Positions 16,139 to 24,362 of a stretch of 49,577 nt of DNA are shown here, piece after piece (position 1 is the first letter of the stretch; each line of letters opens with the position of its first letter). The notes under the pieces were generated by a model that saw only the letters and a program-made list of their open reading frames with translations, had not been told where the DNA came from and did not search any database. The position numbers and the translations under genes were made by a program. Source of the DNA: Planctomycetota bacterium (GTDB lineage Bacteria; Planctomycetota; Planctomycetia; Pirellulales; Thermoguttaceae); NCBI GenBank assembly GCA_030612765.1, contig JAUWNG010000011.1:1-49577 (forward strand), given 5' to 3'.

Positions 16139-18355
16139 ATGCCAATTTCCCACGCACATTACGGATCGGCGACTGCCGGCCGGTGGATCGTCGCCGGTGC
16201 GGCGGCGCTGCTGATAATGGCTTTTTGTTGCGGATTCGCCCGCCAAGCGACCGCCCAAGACGAGCCAAAACCAAAGACCCCGCAGCGGATCGGACGGTTT
16301 ATCCACGTTCCGCTGCCGATCACCGGGCAAACGTTTGAGCGGACCCGGCGCATGGTCCGTCGGGCGATCGAAAGGGCCGAGAAGGACAACGCCCGGCTGG
16401 TGTTGGTCTTCGAGTTCGACGTTCCCAAGGGTCAGAAGAGTTTTGGCCGGGGTAGCGATTTCGGCGCCGCCCACGACCTGGCCAGCTTCATCTCCAGCGA
16501 AGAACTCAGTGCGGTGCGGACCGCGGCCTATCTACCCCGGCCGATCGAGGGCCACGCCGTGTTGCCGGTCATCGCCTGCGAGGAGATCATCATGGCCCAA
16601 AGCGCTTCGATCGGCGCGGCGGGCATCGACGAAAAGATCATCACGCCCACGCAACGAAGCGCTTATACCGAGATCGCCGGCCGACGACGGACCGTGCCTA
16701 CGCCGCTGGCGCTGGGGATGTTGGACCGGGCAATCAAAGTCCTGCGGGTCGAGACCGAGGTGGGCCAGGAGTTCGTCACGCCCGAGGGACTGGAGGAACT
16801 GAAAAAACGCCGCGCCGTAAAGCAGCCCGAGGTGGTCAAGCGGGCCGGCGAGCCGGGCGTCTTCTCCGGCGAGGACGCTCGGCGGATGGGGTTTGCCAGC
16901 TATCTGGCCGACAACCGACGCGGGGTTGCCGATGCCCTGGAGTTGCCGCCCACGGCGCTCGTGGACGATCCCTCGCTCGAAGGAGATTGGCACGCGGTAC
17001 GCGTCAGTCTGGAAGGGCCGATCCGCTCCGATACCGTAAATCGGGCACAGCTGATGATCGAGGAGCAGGTCAAAAAAAACGATGTTAATTTCATCTGTCT
17101 ATGGATCGACAGCCCCGGCGGATCGTTGGTGGATGCCATGCGGTTGGCGAACTTCCTGGCGTTCGATTTGGACCCGAGCCGCGTTCGCACGGTGGCATAC
17201 GTGCCCAACGAGGCCCTCGCCGACGCGGCGATCGTCGCGCTGGCCTGCGATCAGTTGGTGGTCCATCCGCGGGCGAAACTCGGCGGCCCCGGCGCCGGGG
17301 TGCCGAGCAAAGAGGAGATCGACGACGCCCGGCAAGTGATAAGCAAGGAATTGGCCCCCCGTAAGGGACGTTCCTGGTCGCTGATGGCCGCGATGATCGA
17401 TCCGAATCTCAACGTGTTCCGGTGTACGCGGCTGGGCGACGTGGAATACTTCTCCGGCGAAGAGCTTCAAGAGCAGCCAGCGCCGAAACAATGGAAAAAA
17501 GAGACGTTGGTCACGACTCCCGGCGTGCCGTTGAAACTCAACGGCGATCGGGCCGAACGATACCACTTGGCCAACCGGGTGGTCGATGACTTCGCCGGCT
17601 TCAAAAAATACTACGGACTGGAAAACGATCCGACGCTGGTCGAGCCGGGCTGGGCGGATATCTTAATTCGGGCAATGGCCTCGCCGGGCGTGGCCGTGTT
17701 GCTGCTGTTGTGCGGCGGAGTCGGACTGTACCTCGAACTACACTCGCCGGGTGTCGGTATCGGTGGTTTTTTGGCCGCCGTTTGCTTCCTACTCTTCTTC
17801 TGGAGCCGATACCTCGGCGGCACCGCCGGATGGCTGGAGGCCTCGCTCTTCATCGCCGGAGTTAGCTGCCTGCTGGTGGAGTTGTTCGTCCTTCCCGGCT
17901 TCGGCATCTTTGGACTCGGTGGCGGGACGATGGTGCTCGCCTCGTTGGTGCTGGCCAGCCAAACGTTCGTCTGGCCGAAAAACGAGTATCAGTTCGGACA
18001 GCTTCAACGCTCGTTGTTGAGCATTGTCGGGGCGACGATCGGAATTATTGTCATAGCCGTGTTGTTGCGACATCGGTTGCCGCGCTCGCGATTGTTCGGA
18101 CACATTCTGCTCGAACCGCCGGTGGGCGAAGAGGCCGAAACCATCAGCCACCGAGAGGCGCTGGTCGAATACAACGATCTGGTGGGCCAACGGGGAACGG
18201 TCGCCACCCAACTCACCCCCGGCGGAAAGGCCCGCTTCGGAGACAAGCTGGTAGACGTTATCGCCGACGGCGAGTTGATCGAACGCGGCGCGGCGGTCGA
18301 AGTGGTCAACGTCCGTGGAAACCGGGTGCTGGTGAAGGAAGTGGGTAGTGGGTAG
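16139..18355 (+). CDS. Membrane NfeD-family protein with two ClpP/SppA-like domains
   Basis: A 738-residue protein with an N-terminal signal/anchor (AAALLIMAFCCGFARQATAQ). Two crotonase/ClpP-like domains follow (~55-270 and ~275-490), then an NfeD region of four or more hydrophobic helices (~510-650) and a C-terminal OB-fold (LVGQRGTVATQLTPGGKARFGDKLVDV). The second protease-like copy has the substrate-groove motif LWIDSPGGSLVDAM, but where the catalytic Ser of NfeD/SppA peptidases is expected it reads NEALADAAIVALACDQ. The first copy reads RPIEGHAVLPVIACEE. So both copies may be catalytically dead or use unusual residues. Proteins of this class act at the membrane, possibly with flotillin/SPFH partners, but none is adjacent. 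Its final residues (EVGSG) and the TAG come from a GTAGTGG array. Confidence 0.87.
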   Translation: MPISHAHYGSATAGRWIVAGAAALLIMAFCCGFARQATAQDEPKPKTPQRIGRFIHVPLPITGQTFERTRRMVRRAIERAEKDNARLVLVFEFDVPKGQKSFGRGSDFGAAHDLASFISSEELSAVRTAAYLPRPIEGHAVLPVIACEEIIMAQSASIGAAGIDEKIITPTQRSAYTEIAGRRRTVPTPLALGMLDRAIKVLRVETEVGQEFVTPEGLEELKKRRAVKQPEVVKRAGEPGVFSGEDARRMGFASYLADNRRGVADALELPPTALVDDPSLEGDWHAVRVSLEGPIRSDTVNRAQLMIEEQVKKNDVNFICLWIDSPGGSLVDAMRLANFLAFDLDPSRVRTVAYVPNEALADAAIVALACDQLVVHPRAKLGGPGAGVPSKEEIDDARQVISKELAPRKGRSWSLMAAMIDPNLNVFRCTRLGDVEYFSGEELQEQPAPKQWKKETLVTTPGVPLKLNGDRAERYHLANRVVDDFAGFKKYYGLENDPTLVEPGWADILIRAMASPGVAVLLLLCGGVGLYLELHSPGVGIGGFLAAVCFLLFFWSRYLGGTAGWLEASLFIAGVSCLLVELFVLPGFGIFGLGGGTMVLASLVLASQTFVWPKNEYQFGQLQRSLLSIVGATIGIIVIAVLLRHRLPRSRLFGHILLEPPVGEEAETISHREALVEYNDLVGQRGTVATQLTPGGKARFGDKLVDVIADGELIERGAAVEVVNVRGNRVLVKEVGSG

Positions 18356-18426
18356 TGGGTAGTGGGTAGTGAAAAACGCCCCGCGACTGCGGTCGCGGGG
18401 GAGAAAAGCCGCTTGCGGTTTCGCAA
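18340..18426 (+). repeat. Composite of three repeat families before bioF
   Basis: A GTAGTGG heptamer array (18340-18371) is followed by one arm of the CGCCCCGCGACTGCGG palindrome (18377-18400). Then comes the 20-bp motif AGCCGCTTGCGGTTTCGCAA (18407-18426). The first supplies the stop of the upstream gene. The stack sits 23 bases ahead of the bioF start. Confidence 0.75.
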
Positions 18427-18449
18427 AACAATCATTTCCGCCGCCGCAG

Positions 18450-19634
18450 ATGAATCCTTTGTCGTGGATCGACGACGAACTGGCCTCGCTCGAGCGGCAA
18501 CACCTCCGCCGCCGGCCGCCGACCCATGCAGGCCCGCAATCCGTCCGGCTGTCGATCAATGGGCGGGAGTTGATCAACTTCGGCTCAAATGACTATCTCG
18601 CCCTGGCCTCCGATCCGCGATTGAGCCACGCCGCGGCGGAGGCCGCTGTCCGCGTGGGTTGGGGCAGCGGGGCCAGTCCCCTGGTCACCGGCCGCGCCGC
18701 CTTGCATCGGCAATTGGAGGAGCGATTGGCCGAGTTCGAGGGGACCGAAGCGGCCTTGTTGTTTTCTTCCGGTTTCGCCGCCAACCTGGGCACGATCGCC
18801 GCCCTGGCCGGACCCGGCGACGCGGTCTACTGCGACCGCAAGAACCACGCCAGCCGCTGGGACGGCTGCCGGCTATCGCGGGCCGACGTGCGGGTTTATC
18901 CTCACAACGATTGCCGCCGATTGGCCGAGTTGTTGCAGGCGTCGGGGCGTTGCCGCCGCCGGCTGATCGTCACCGACGGGCTGTTCAGCATGGACGGCGA
19001 TCTGGCCCCGCTGGCCGAATTGGCCGAACTGGCCGAGCGCCATCGGGCAATGCTGCTGGTGGACGAGGCCCACGCCACGGGCGTCTTCGGCCGCCACGGG
19101 CGCGGCGCCGCCGAACACTTCGGCGTCGAGGACCGAGTTCACGTACGCGTCGGCACGCTCAGCAAGGCGTTGGGCGGCTCGGGCGGGTTCGTCGCCGGCC
19201 GCACGGCGCTGATCGAGTGGTTGGTCAATCGTGCCCGGTCGTACGTCTTTTCCACGGCTGCTCCAGTTGCCGGATCGGCCGCTGCCCTGGCGGCGTTGGA
19301 CGTCGTGCGCGACGAACCGCAACGGCGCGAAGCGCTGTTGGCCCGCGGGCAAGCGCTGCGCGAAAAACTGCGCAGTCAAGGCTGGAACACCGGCGCCTCG
19401 GCGAGCCAGATCGTTCCGGTTATCGTCGGCGATCCGCGTCGTGCGACGGCGTTGTCGGCGAAACTTCTCGAGCGCGGATTGTTCGTGCCGGCAATTCGTC
19501 CGCCGACCGTGCCCGAAGGCGAGGCGCTTCTACGAATCAGTCTCACCGCCGGCCACACCGAGGAGATGATCGCGGCGCTTCTGAACGCACTGGCACAATA
19601 CCGGGAAACAGAAACCGCCCCCCATCGGGTTTGA
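18450..19634 (+). CDS. bioF: 8-amino-7-oxononanoate synthase (biotin synthesis)
   Basis: A 394-residue alpha-oxoamine synthase that condenses pimeloyl-ACP/CoA with L-alanine in the first committed step of biotin ring assembly. PLP-enzyme features are FGSNDYLALASDPR near the N-terminus, GSGASPLVTG, TDGLFSMDGDLAPL, LVDEAHATGVFG and the Schiff-base lysine K239 in TLSKALGGSGG. Length and motifs fit BioF better than KBL or HemA. The start is ATG 18450; the upstream open frame is repeat DNA. No other bio genes are in the window. Its stop codon (TGA 19632-19634) lies within the -35 hexamer of the hicBA promoter. The sister enzyme 2-amino-3-ketobutyrate CoA ligase is the main alternative. Confidence 0.9.
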   Translation: MNPLSWIDDELASLERQHLRRRPPTHAGPQSVRLSINGRELINFGSNDYLALASDPRLSHAAAEAAVRVGWGSGASPLVTGRAALHRQLEERLAEFEGTEAALLFSSGFAANLGTIAALAGPGDAVYCDRKNHASRWDGCRLSRADVRVYPHNDCRRLAELLQASGRCRRRLIVTDGLFSMDGDLAPLAELAELAERHRAMLLVDEAHATGVFGRHGRGAAEHFGVEDRVHVRVGTLSKALGGSGGFVAGRTALIEWLVNRARSYVFSTAAPVAGSAAALAALDVVRDEPQRREALLARGQALREKLRSQGWNTGASASQIVPVIVGDPRRATALSAKLLERGLFVPAIRPPTVPEGEALLRISLTAGHTEEMIAALLNALAQYRETETAPHRV

Positions 19635-19659
19635 CAAACCCCGCGATCAAGCGGATACT
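19631..19659 (+). promoter_or_regulatory. Sigma70-type promoter of hicBA
   Basis: TTGACA (19631-19636), a 17-base spacer and GATACT (19654-19659) lie just before a strong ribosome site (GAGGAGG, 19664-19670) and the hicB start at 19678. The -35 is a perfect consensus and the -10 matches at four of six positions. The -35 overlaps the TGA stop of bioF, so the module carries its own promoter within the upstream gene's end. Confidence 0.6.
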
Positions 19660-19677
19660 AATAGAGGAGGTTTACCG

Positions 19678-19890
19678 ATGGCAAACACGTACACTGCGAT
19701 AACAAAACAAGATGGCGACTGGTGGATCGGCTGGATCGAAGAGATTCCCGGCGTCAATTGCCAAGAAAAGACGCGAGAAGAGCTTCTGGAGAGCCTCCGA
19801 ACAACGCTGAAAGAGGCCCTCGAATTCAATCGAGAAGAGGCGATTCAGTCGGCTGCCCCAGGCTATACTGAGGTATCGCTCAGCGTATGA
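19678..19890 (+). CDS. hicB: HicB-like antitoxin
   Basis: A 70-residue protein with the partial RNase-H-like HicB fold (YTAITKQDGDWWIGWIEEIPG, then a helix with TREELLESLRTTLKEALEF). It should bind and neutralise HicA. There is no C-terminal ribbon-helix-helix or HTH DNA-binding domain, so autoregulation may be weak or indirect. It has a strong Shine-Dalgarno sequence and its own promoter. The stop overlaps the hicA start (ATGA), so translation is coupled. The antitoxin-first order is common for short HicB versions. Confidence 0.9.
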   Translation: MANTYTAITKQDGDWWIGWIEEIPGVNCQEKTREELLESLRTTLKEALEFNREEAIQSAAPGYTEVSLSV

Positions 19891-20075
19891 AGCGCACCAA
19901 ATTATTGAAGCATTTGCGCAAGCATGAGTGTTTCTTGCTGCGGGAAGGCGACAGCCATTCATGGTGGTTGAATCCCGCGCAAAACAAACGTTCTTCCGTC
20001 CCCAGGCACACGGAAATCCGGGATCAACTTGCCCGGAAAATCTGCAAGGACTTGGGGATCCCTTTTGTTAAGTGA
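19887..20075 (+). CDS. hicA: HicA-family mRNA interferase toxin
   Basis: A 62-residue protein with a double-stranded-RNA-binding-like fold (YcfA/HicA family). MKRTKLLKHLRKHECFLLREG is followed by DSHSWW, in which His24 matches the conserved catalytic His of HicA (usually G-S-H), and then by SSVPRHTEIRDQLARKICKDLGI. All features needed for activity seem present, so the pair looks intact. Translation is coupled to hicB by a 4-base overlap. Confidence 0.9.
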   Translation: MKRTKLLKHLRKHECFLLREGDSHSWWLNPAQNKRSSVPRHTEIRDQLARKICKDLGIPFVK

Positions 20076-20121
20076 TCTCGATATGGACGAACTGCCGCCT
20101 GAGGTGATTGCGAAGAGCAAC

Positions 20122-20730
20122 ATGAACGAGCGCGTGACAGTGACGGCGATTGTCGGCACCTACCGTAAAGGCGGAGTGATCGACACGGCGGTCGATGAGA
20201 TACTCGCTTCGGCCCGGGAAGCGGGTGCGGAAACGATGAAAATCCACCTGATCGACAAGCACATCGAGTTTTGCACGAACTGTCGATCCTGTACGCAACA
20301 GGAGGGGATCAAGCGGGGTGAATGTCTGTTGATCGACGACATGGACTCGATCCTCGACGAGATCGACCGTTCGGACGCCATCGTGCTCGCCTCGCCCATG
20401 AACTTCTGGACGGTAACGGCCGTGATGAAGCGGTTTATCGAGCGGCTTGTTTGTTTTTCCTATTGGCCTTGGGGAGGGAAGTTTCCCAGAGCACGAAACA
20501 CGGAAAAACCGAAACTCGCCGTTCTGGTCGCGTCTTCGGCAGCGCCCGCCTTCATTGCCCGCTTGTTCACGCGGATGTTGGGCCTGATGAAAAGCGCCGC
20601 CGGGTTGCTCGGCGGGCGGACCGTTGGCGTGCTGTTTGTCGGCTTTGCCGCCACGCAGCAGAAGCAGCCGCTGACGGAAAAGGCGATTCGCAAGGCCCGC
20701 CACTTAGGCAAGAAGTTGGCCGGTGGATGA
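20122..20730 (+). CDS. Flavodoxin-fold NAD(P)H-dependent oxidoreductase
   Basis: A 202-residue protein of the NADPH-dependent FMN reductase/flavodoxin-2 group. An N-terminal strand and phosphate-binding loop (VTVTAIVGTYRKGG) are followed by DKHIEFCTNCRSC, a paired-Cys insertion seen in iron-sulfur-flavoprotein-like reductases. Then come DAIVLASPMNFWTVTAVMKRFIERL (the FMN loop) and a C-terminal helix. An in-frame ATG at 20083 would add 13 residues; ATG 20122 fits the family start better, but neither has a strong ribosome site. It follows hicA by 46 bases. The electron acceptor is unknown. Confidence 0.82.
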   Translation: MNERVTVTAIVGTYRKGGVIDTAVDEILASAREAGAETMKIHLIDKHIEFCTNCRSCTQQEGIKRGECLLIDDMDSILDEIDRSDAIVLASPMNFWTVTAVMKRFIERLVCFSYWPWGGKFPRARNTEKPKLAVLVASSAAPAFIARLFTRMLGLMKSAAGLLGGRTVGVLFVGFAATQQKQPLTEKAIRKARHLGKKLAGG

Positions 20731-20740
20731 ACGCAAAGTC

Positions 20741-20850
20741 CTGGTTCCCACGGTCCTCCGTGGGAACGCACTGTCCGCGACGCTCCGCGTCGCCGCCATC
20801 GACGCAGAGCGTCGGGAAACGTGGGTTCCCACGCGGAGCATGGGAACCAG
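20741..20850. repeat. CTGGTTCCCACG palindromic repeat
   Basis: The element opens CTGGTTCCCACGG and closes with GGAGCATGGGAACCAG, its inverse. Internal hairpins are GTTCCCACGG/CCGTGGGAAC and a GACGCTCCGCGTC/GACGCAGAGCGTC pair. A shorter relative sits at 28314-28350 (shared core CTCCGCGTGGGAAC). It separates the convergent reductase and transketolase genes and may help terminate both. Confidence 0.65.
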
Positions 20851-20873
20851 ATATATTGATACTAAAGATCGCC

Positions 20874-20901
20874 GGGCGCGACCAGCGGTCGCGGCTTTAT
20901 A
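20874..20901 (-). repeat. TATAAAGCCGCGACCG repeat, copy 1, overlapping the tkt stop
   Basis: On the minus strand this reads TATAAAGCCGCGACCGCTGG then TCGCGCCC. A near-identical copy is at 37378-37406 upstream of apbE. The transketolase stop codon (TAA) is formed within its first bases. Confidence 0.6.
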
Positions 20902-23029
20902 ATCCCTTCGCGGCGGATACGACGTTCTCGACCGTGATGCCGAAGTGCTTCAGCAGCGTGGCGGCCGGCGCGGATGCGCCGAAGGTGGACATGCCGATAA
21001 ACGTCCCGTCGGGGCCGATGTACTTTCCCCAGCCCTGCTCGATTCCCAACTCGACGGCCACCCGGCGCGTTACATCCGGCGGCAGGACCGCCTCGCGGTA
21101 CTCGGCCGGTTGGGCGTCGAACAACTCCCAGCAGGGCATGCTCACCACACGCGCCTTGACGCCCTCGGCCAGCAACTTTTCGTGGGCGGCCACGCACAGC
21201 GACACCTCGCTGCCGGTGCCGATCAGGATCACTTCCGGCCGTCCGTCGGAAGAGTCGGCCAGGACGTAGCCGCCGCGGTGCAATCCGTCGGCCGGGGCGT
21301 ACTTCGCGCGGTCGAGCGTGGGCAGGTTCTGGCGCGTCAGCACCAGCGCGGCCGGTTGGTTTTTCAACGGCAGGACGACCTTGTATGCCTCGGCCACTTC
21401 GTTGGCGTCGGCCGGGCGGAACACCAGCAGGTTGGGAATCGCCCTGAGCGCCGCCAGATGCTCGACCGGCTGATGCGTCGGTCCGTCCTCGCCGACGCCG
21501 ATCGAGTCGTGCGTGAAGATGTAGAACACGGGCAGCCCCATCAGCGCGGCCAATCGGATCGAGGGACGCATGTAGTCGGAGAAGACGAAGAAGGTGGCCC
21601 CGTAGGCTCGCAGTCCGCAGAGCGCCATTCCGTTGCAGACCGTGCCCATTGCGTGCTCGCGGATTCCGAAGTGGAAGTTTCGCCCGGCGTAGTTATCGGC
21701 CTGGAAGTCACCGGCCCCGTCGAACTTCAGCAGGGAATTGTTCGACGGCGCCAGATCGGCCGAGCCGCCCAACAGCCACGGCACGTGCGTCGCTATCTGA
21801 TTGAGCACCTTTCCCGACGATGCCCGGCTGGCCATCCCCTTTGCGTCGGCGGGGAACTGCTGGACGTCGGCGTCCCATCCGTCGGGCAAGTCGCGCCGCC
21901 CGATCCGCTCCAACTCGGCGGCCTGCTCGGGATACTTGGCTTTGTATTGGTCGAACTTCGCGGTCCAATCGGCGTACAGCTTTTTGCCCCGCTCTCCGAT
22001 TCCCGTGGCGAAGTGTTTTCGTACTTCGTCTGGCACGAGGAATTTTTCATTCTCCGGCCAGCCGTAGACGGCTTTGGTAAGTCTGATTTCCTCGTCGCCC
22101 AGCGGCGATCCGTGGGCGTCGTGGCTGTCCGCCTTGTTCGGCGAGCCGAAACCGATGACGCTGCGGGCGATAATCAACGTGGGCCGGCCGGGTGTAAACT
22201 GTTCGCACAAGTCGTCCAGCGTCACCCGCTGCAAGGAGTGTGCCAGGGCGGTCGGCAGCGAGTCCTCCGACGCCGGCCTCGACTCGCGGAACAAGCGGAT
22301 GGCGTTGCGCAGCGAGTCGAGCGAGTTGATGTCCGAAACTCGGACGACGTTCCAGCCGTAACCGGCGAAGCGCACGGCCACGTGCTCGCTGAAGCTCAGG
22401 CGGGTGTCGCCCTCGATGGTGATATGGTTGTCGTCGTAGATCCAACAGAGGTTCGATAGCTTGAGGTGTCCGGCCAGCGACGCGGCCTCGCCGCCGACGC
22501 CCTCCATCAAATCGCCGTCGCTGCACAGCGCATAAACGTTGAAGTCGAACAGATCGAAGTCCGGCCGGTTGTATCGCGCGGCCAGCCAACGGGAGGCGAC
22601 GGCCATTCCCACGCTGTTGCCGATCCCTTGGCCGAGCGGGCCGGTGGTGGTCTCCACGCCGCTGGTATGTCCGAACTCGGGATGGCCGGGGCAACGGCCG
22701 TGCAACTGCCGAAACCGGCGCAGGTCGTCCAGCGAAACCGCCGGCTCGCCGGTCGGCCGGCCGTCGTCGTCCAACTGCTTTACACCCGCCAAGTGCAGCG
22801 CGGCGTAGAGCAGCGCCGAGGCGTGTCCGCAGGAGAGGACGAAGCGGTCGCGGTTGGGCCAGACCGGCTGGGCTGGATCGTAGCGGAGCACTTCGTTCCA
22901 GAGCACGTAGGCCGCCGGGGCCAGGGCCATGGGTGTGCCGGGGTGACCGCTGCCGGCCGCCTGGACGGCGTCCATCGAAAGGGTCCGAATGGTGTCGATC
23001 GCCAGTTGTTCGATTGATTTATCGGGCAT
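20897..23029 (-). CDS. tkt: Transketolase (pentose phosphate pathway)
   Basis: A 710-residue full-length transketolase that transfers two-carbon ketol units between sugar phosphates with thiamine diphosphate. The N-terminal PP domain shows AGSGHPGTPMALAP, GPLGQGIGNSVGMA and the ThDP motif CSDGDLMEGVGGEAASLAGH with DDNHITIEGDT. The Pyr domain (~375-550) has GGSADLAPSN, RNFHFGIREHAMG and THDSIGVGEDGPTHQP. The C-terminal domain has ILIGTGSEVSL. About 35 bases separate its start from the phoU stop, so the two may be co-transcribed. The gene product is soluble and cytoplasmic. Confidence 0.97.
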   Translation of the reverse strand: MPDKSIEQLAIDTIRTLSMDAVQAAGSGHPGTPMALAPAAYVLWNEVLRYDPAQPVWPNRDRFVLSCGHASALLYAALHLAGVKQLDDDGRPTGEPAVSLDDLRRFRQLHGRCPGHPEFGHTSGVETTTGPLGQGIGNSVGMAVASRWLAARYNRPDFDLFDFNVYALCSDGDLMEGVGGEAASLAGHLKLSNLCWIYDDNHITIEGDTRLSFSEHVAVRFAGYGWNVVRVSDINSLDSLRNAIRLFRESRPASEDSLPTALAHSLQRVTLDDLCEQFTPGRPTLIIARSVIGFGSPNKADSHDAHGSPLGDEEIRLTKAVYGWPENEKFLVPDEVRKHFATGIGERGKKLYADWTAKFDQYKAKYPEQAAELERIGRRDLPDGWDADVQQFPADAKGMASRASSGKVLNQIATHVPWLLGGSADLAPSNNSLLKFDGAGDFQADNYAGRNFHFGIREHAMGTVCNGMALCGLRAYGATFFVFSDYMRPSIRLAALMGLPVFYIFTHDSIGVGEDGPTHQPVEHLAALRAIPNLLVFRPADANEVAEAYKVVLPLKNQPAALVLTRQNLPTLDRAKYAPADGLHRGGYVLADSSDGRPEVILIGTGSEVSLCVAAHEKLLAEGVKARVVSMPCWELFDAQPAEYREAVLPPDVTRRVAVELGIEQGWGKYIGPDGTFIGMSTFGASAPAATLLKHFGITVENVVSAAKGL

Positions 23030-23063
23030 GATCCAAGAATGTTGGGAGTCAAGAAGCGGCCGG

Positions 23064-23726
23064 TTAAAAATCCAATTTGTTGTGCCGGACGATGCGCCCC
23101 TCGGCCATGTAGATCACGTCCTCGGCGATGTTCGTGGCGCAGTCGGCGATCCGCTCGAGGTTGCGGGAGACGGCCAGCAGCCGCAGCAAGGGGCGAACTT
23201 TGTCCGGCTCGCGGCGGATCTGCTCCTCAATCCCGACACGTATCTCGCGCTTGATCCGGTCCACTTCGTCGTCGCGGGCGCAGACATCGGCAGCCAGGGA
23301 ACTGTTGAGGTTCACCAGCGCGTCAATGCTGTCGCGGAGCATCGATTGGGTCTTCCGCCACATGCCGGCGATGTCGAAGGCGATTTCCATCGGCGATTCA
23401 GCGGCGAAGGAGACGGCTTTTTTCGCCACGTTCACCGCCAGATCGCCGATCCGCTCCAGATCGTTGTTGATCTTCAACGCCGAGACGATGAACCGCAGGT
23501 CGATGGCCACCGGCTGGTGGAGGGCAAGGATTTTCAGACATTCTTCCTCGACCTCGACCTCGCGGCGGTCGATTTCCTCGTCGCGCCCCTCGACGTTTTT
23601 GGCCAGATCGACGTCCCGCTCCAACAGTGCCTGGACCGCGTTCTGCACCTGTTCCTCGACGATCGCGCACAGGGCGAGGATGTCTTTCTTGAGTCGCTCG
23701 ATTTCCCGCTGCAAGTGAACCGGCAT
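23064..23726 (-). CDS. phoU: Phosphate transport regulator PhoU
   Basis: A 220-residue PhoU, two repeats of a three-helix bundle with metal-binding acidic motifs. MPVHLQREIERLKKDILALC and later GRDEEIDRREVEVEEECLKIL, DLRFIVSALKINNDLERIGD, RDDEVDRIKREI and SRNLERIADCATNIAEDVIYM are typical. PhoU links the Pst transporter to PhoR and represses the Pho regulon. The pst/phoBR genes are not in the window, which is unusual. ATG 23726 has a good ribosome site (CGAGGAG, 5-11 bases upstream); the longer open frame to 23861 is not needed. Confidence 0.95.
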   Translation of the reverse strand: MPVHLQREIERLKKDILALCAIVEEQVQNAVQALLERDVDLAKNVEGRDEEIDRREVEVEEECLKILALHQPVAIDLRFIVSALKINNDLERIGDLAVNVAKKAVSFAAESPMEIAFDIAGMWRKTQSMLRDSIDALVNLNSSLAADVCARDDEVDRIKREIRVGIEEQIRREPDKVRPLLRLLAVSRNLERIADCATNIAEDVIYMAEGRIVRHNKLDF

Positions 23727-23805
23727 GGTCGCTCCTCGTTGGTTTCGCCGCCGTTTACGATGATTACCATACCTCGGCGGGGGGAAAATGGCAAGAGCGA
23801 TTGTA

Positions 23806-23834
23806 TTGACGTATCCCCATCCTTTGTCAAAATA
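23806..23834 (+). promoter_or_regulatory. Possible promoter for the small membrane protein gene
   Basis: TTGACG (23806-23811), a 17-base spacer and an A-rich -10-like AAAATA (23829-23834) lie about 25 bases ahead of ATG 23860. The -35 is good and the -10 is poor, so this is tentative. Confidence 0.35.
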
Positions 23835-23859
23835 GAGGCGTATTTCAACGGAGGACGCC

Positions 23860-24336
23860 ATGAACCAGGATCTCGAACACCTGCGGCTGCTGTCGATCTT
23901 TCACTACGTCGTGGGGGCACTGGCGGCGCTGTTCGCTTGCTTTCCAATCATCCACCTCGTCATTGGTCTACTGCTACTGTTCAACCCGAGCATGAAGGAA
24001 GGCGAGATGCATGGCGACATGCATGGCGACATGGAGAGAGCGCGGTTTGTCGGCGCGTTCTTTGTCGCTTTTGCGGGCTTCTTCATCCTGGCGGGATGGA
24101 CGGTGGCGGTGTGCGTGTGCATTGCCGGGCGGAACCTCGTCCGACACAGGCGCTACACCTTCTGTCTGGTGATGGCCGCCATTCTGTGCGTTTTCATCCC
24201 CTTCGGCACGGTGCTGGGTGTGTTTACGATCATCGTCCTGGTCCGCCCGTCGGTGAAGGAACTGTTCGAGCAAGAAAAGAACAGCATGGGATTGGAAAGC
24301 AGGGTGGCGCAAGAAAGTAGGGTGGGTCAAGCGTAG
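23860..24336 (+). CDS. Small membrane protein with about four helices, unknown function
   Basis: A 158-residue protein with about four hydrophobic stretches: YVVGALAALFACFPIIHLVIG, VGAFFVAFAGFFILAGWTVA, FCLVMAAILCVFIPFG and VLGVFTIIVLV. A short charged, Met/His-rich loop (KEGEMHGDMHGDMERA) after the first hairpin could bind metal, but that is speculative. It opens with EHLRLLSIFHYVVG, which I recall from many uncharacterised bacterial membrane proteins. GGAGG precedes the ATG. The last ten residues (VAQESRVGQA) and the stop are coded by a GTAGGGTGGG repeat at 24318-24349. Confidence 0.8.
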   Translation: MNQDLEHLRLLSIFHYVVGALAALFACFPIIHLVIGLLLLFNPSMKEGEMHGDMHGDMERARFVGAFFVAFAGFFILAGWTVAVCVCIAGRNLVRHRRYTFCLVMAAILCVFIPFGTVLGVFTIIVLVRPSVKELFEQEKNSMGLESRVAQESRVGQA

Positions 24337-24349
24337 CGCAGACCCACCA
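24318..24349 (+). repeat. GTAGGGTGGGTCAAGCG repeat, single copy
   Basis: This copy of the GTAGGGTGGG family forms a hairpin between GGGTGGGTC and GACCCACC. It overlaps the 3' end of the preceding gene and contributes its TAG stop. Other copies lie at 40140-40222 (paired) and from 49450 (truncated). Confidence 0.7.
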
Positions 24350-24362
24350 AGTTTTCTCCATG

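Noticed and set aside
20945-22459. 504-codon plus-strand open frame opposite transketolase
   Set aside because: It is antisense to a complete transketolase with all motifs. The Gln/Gly/Arg/Val-rich product looks like a shadow.
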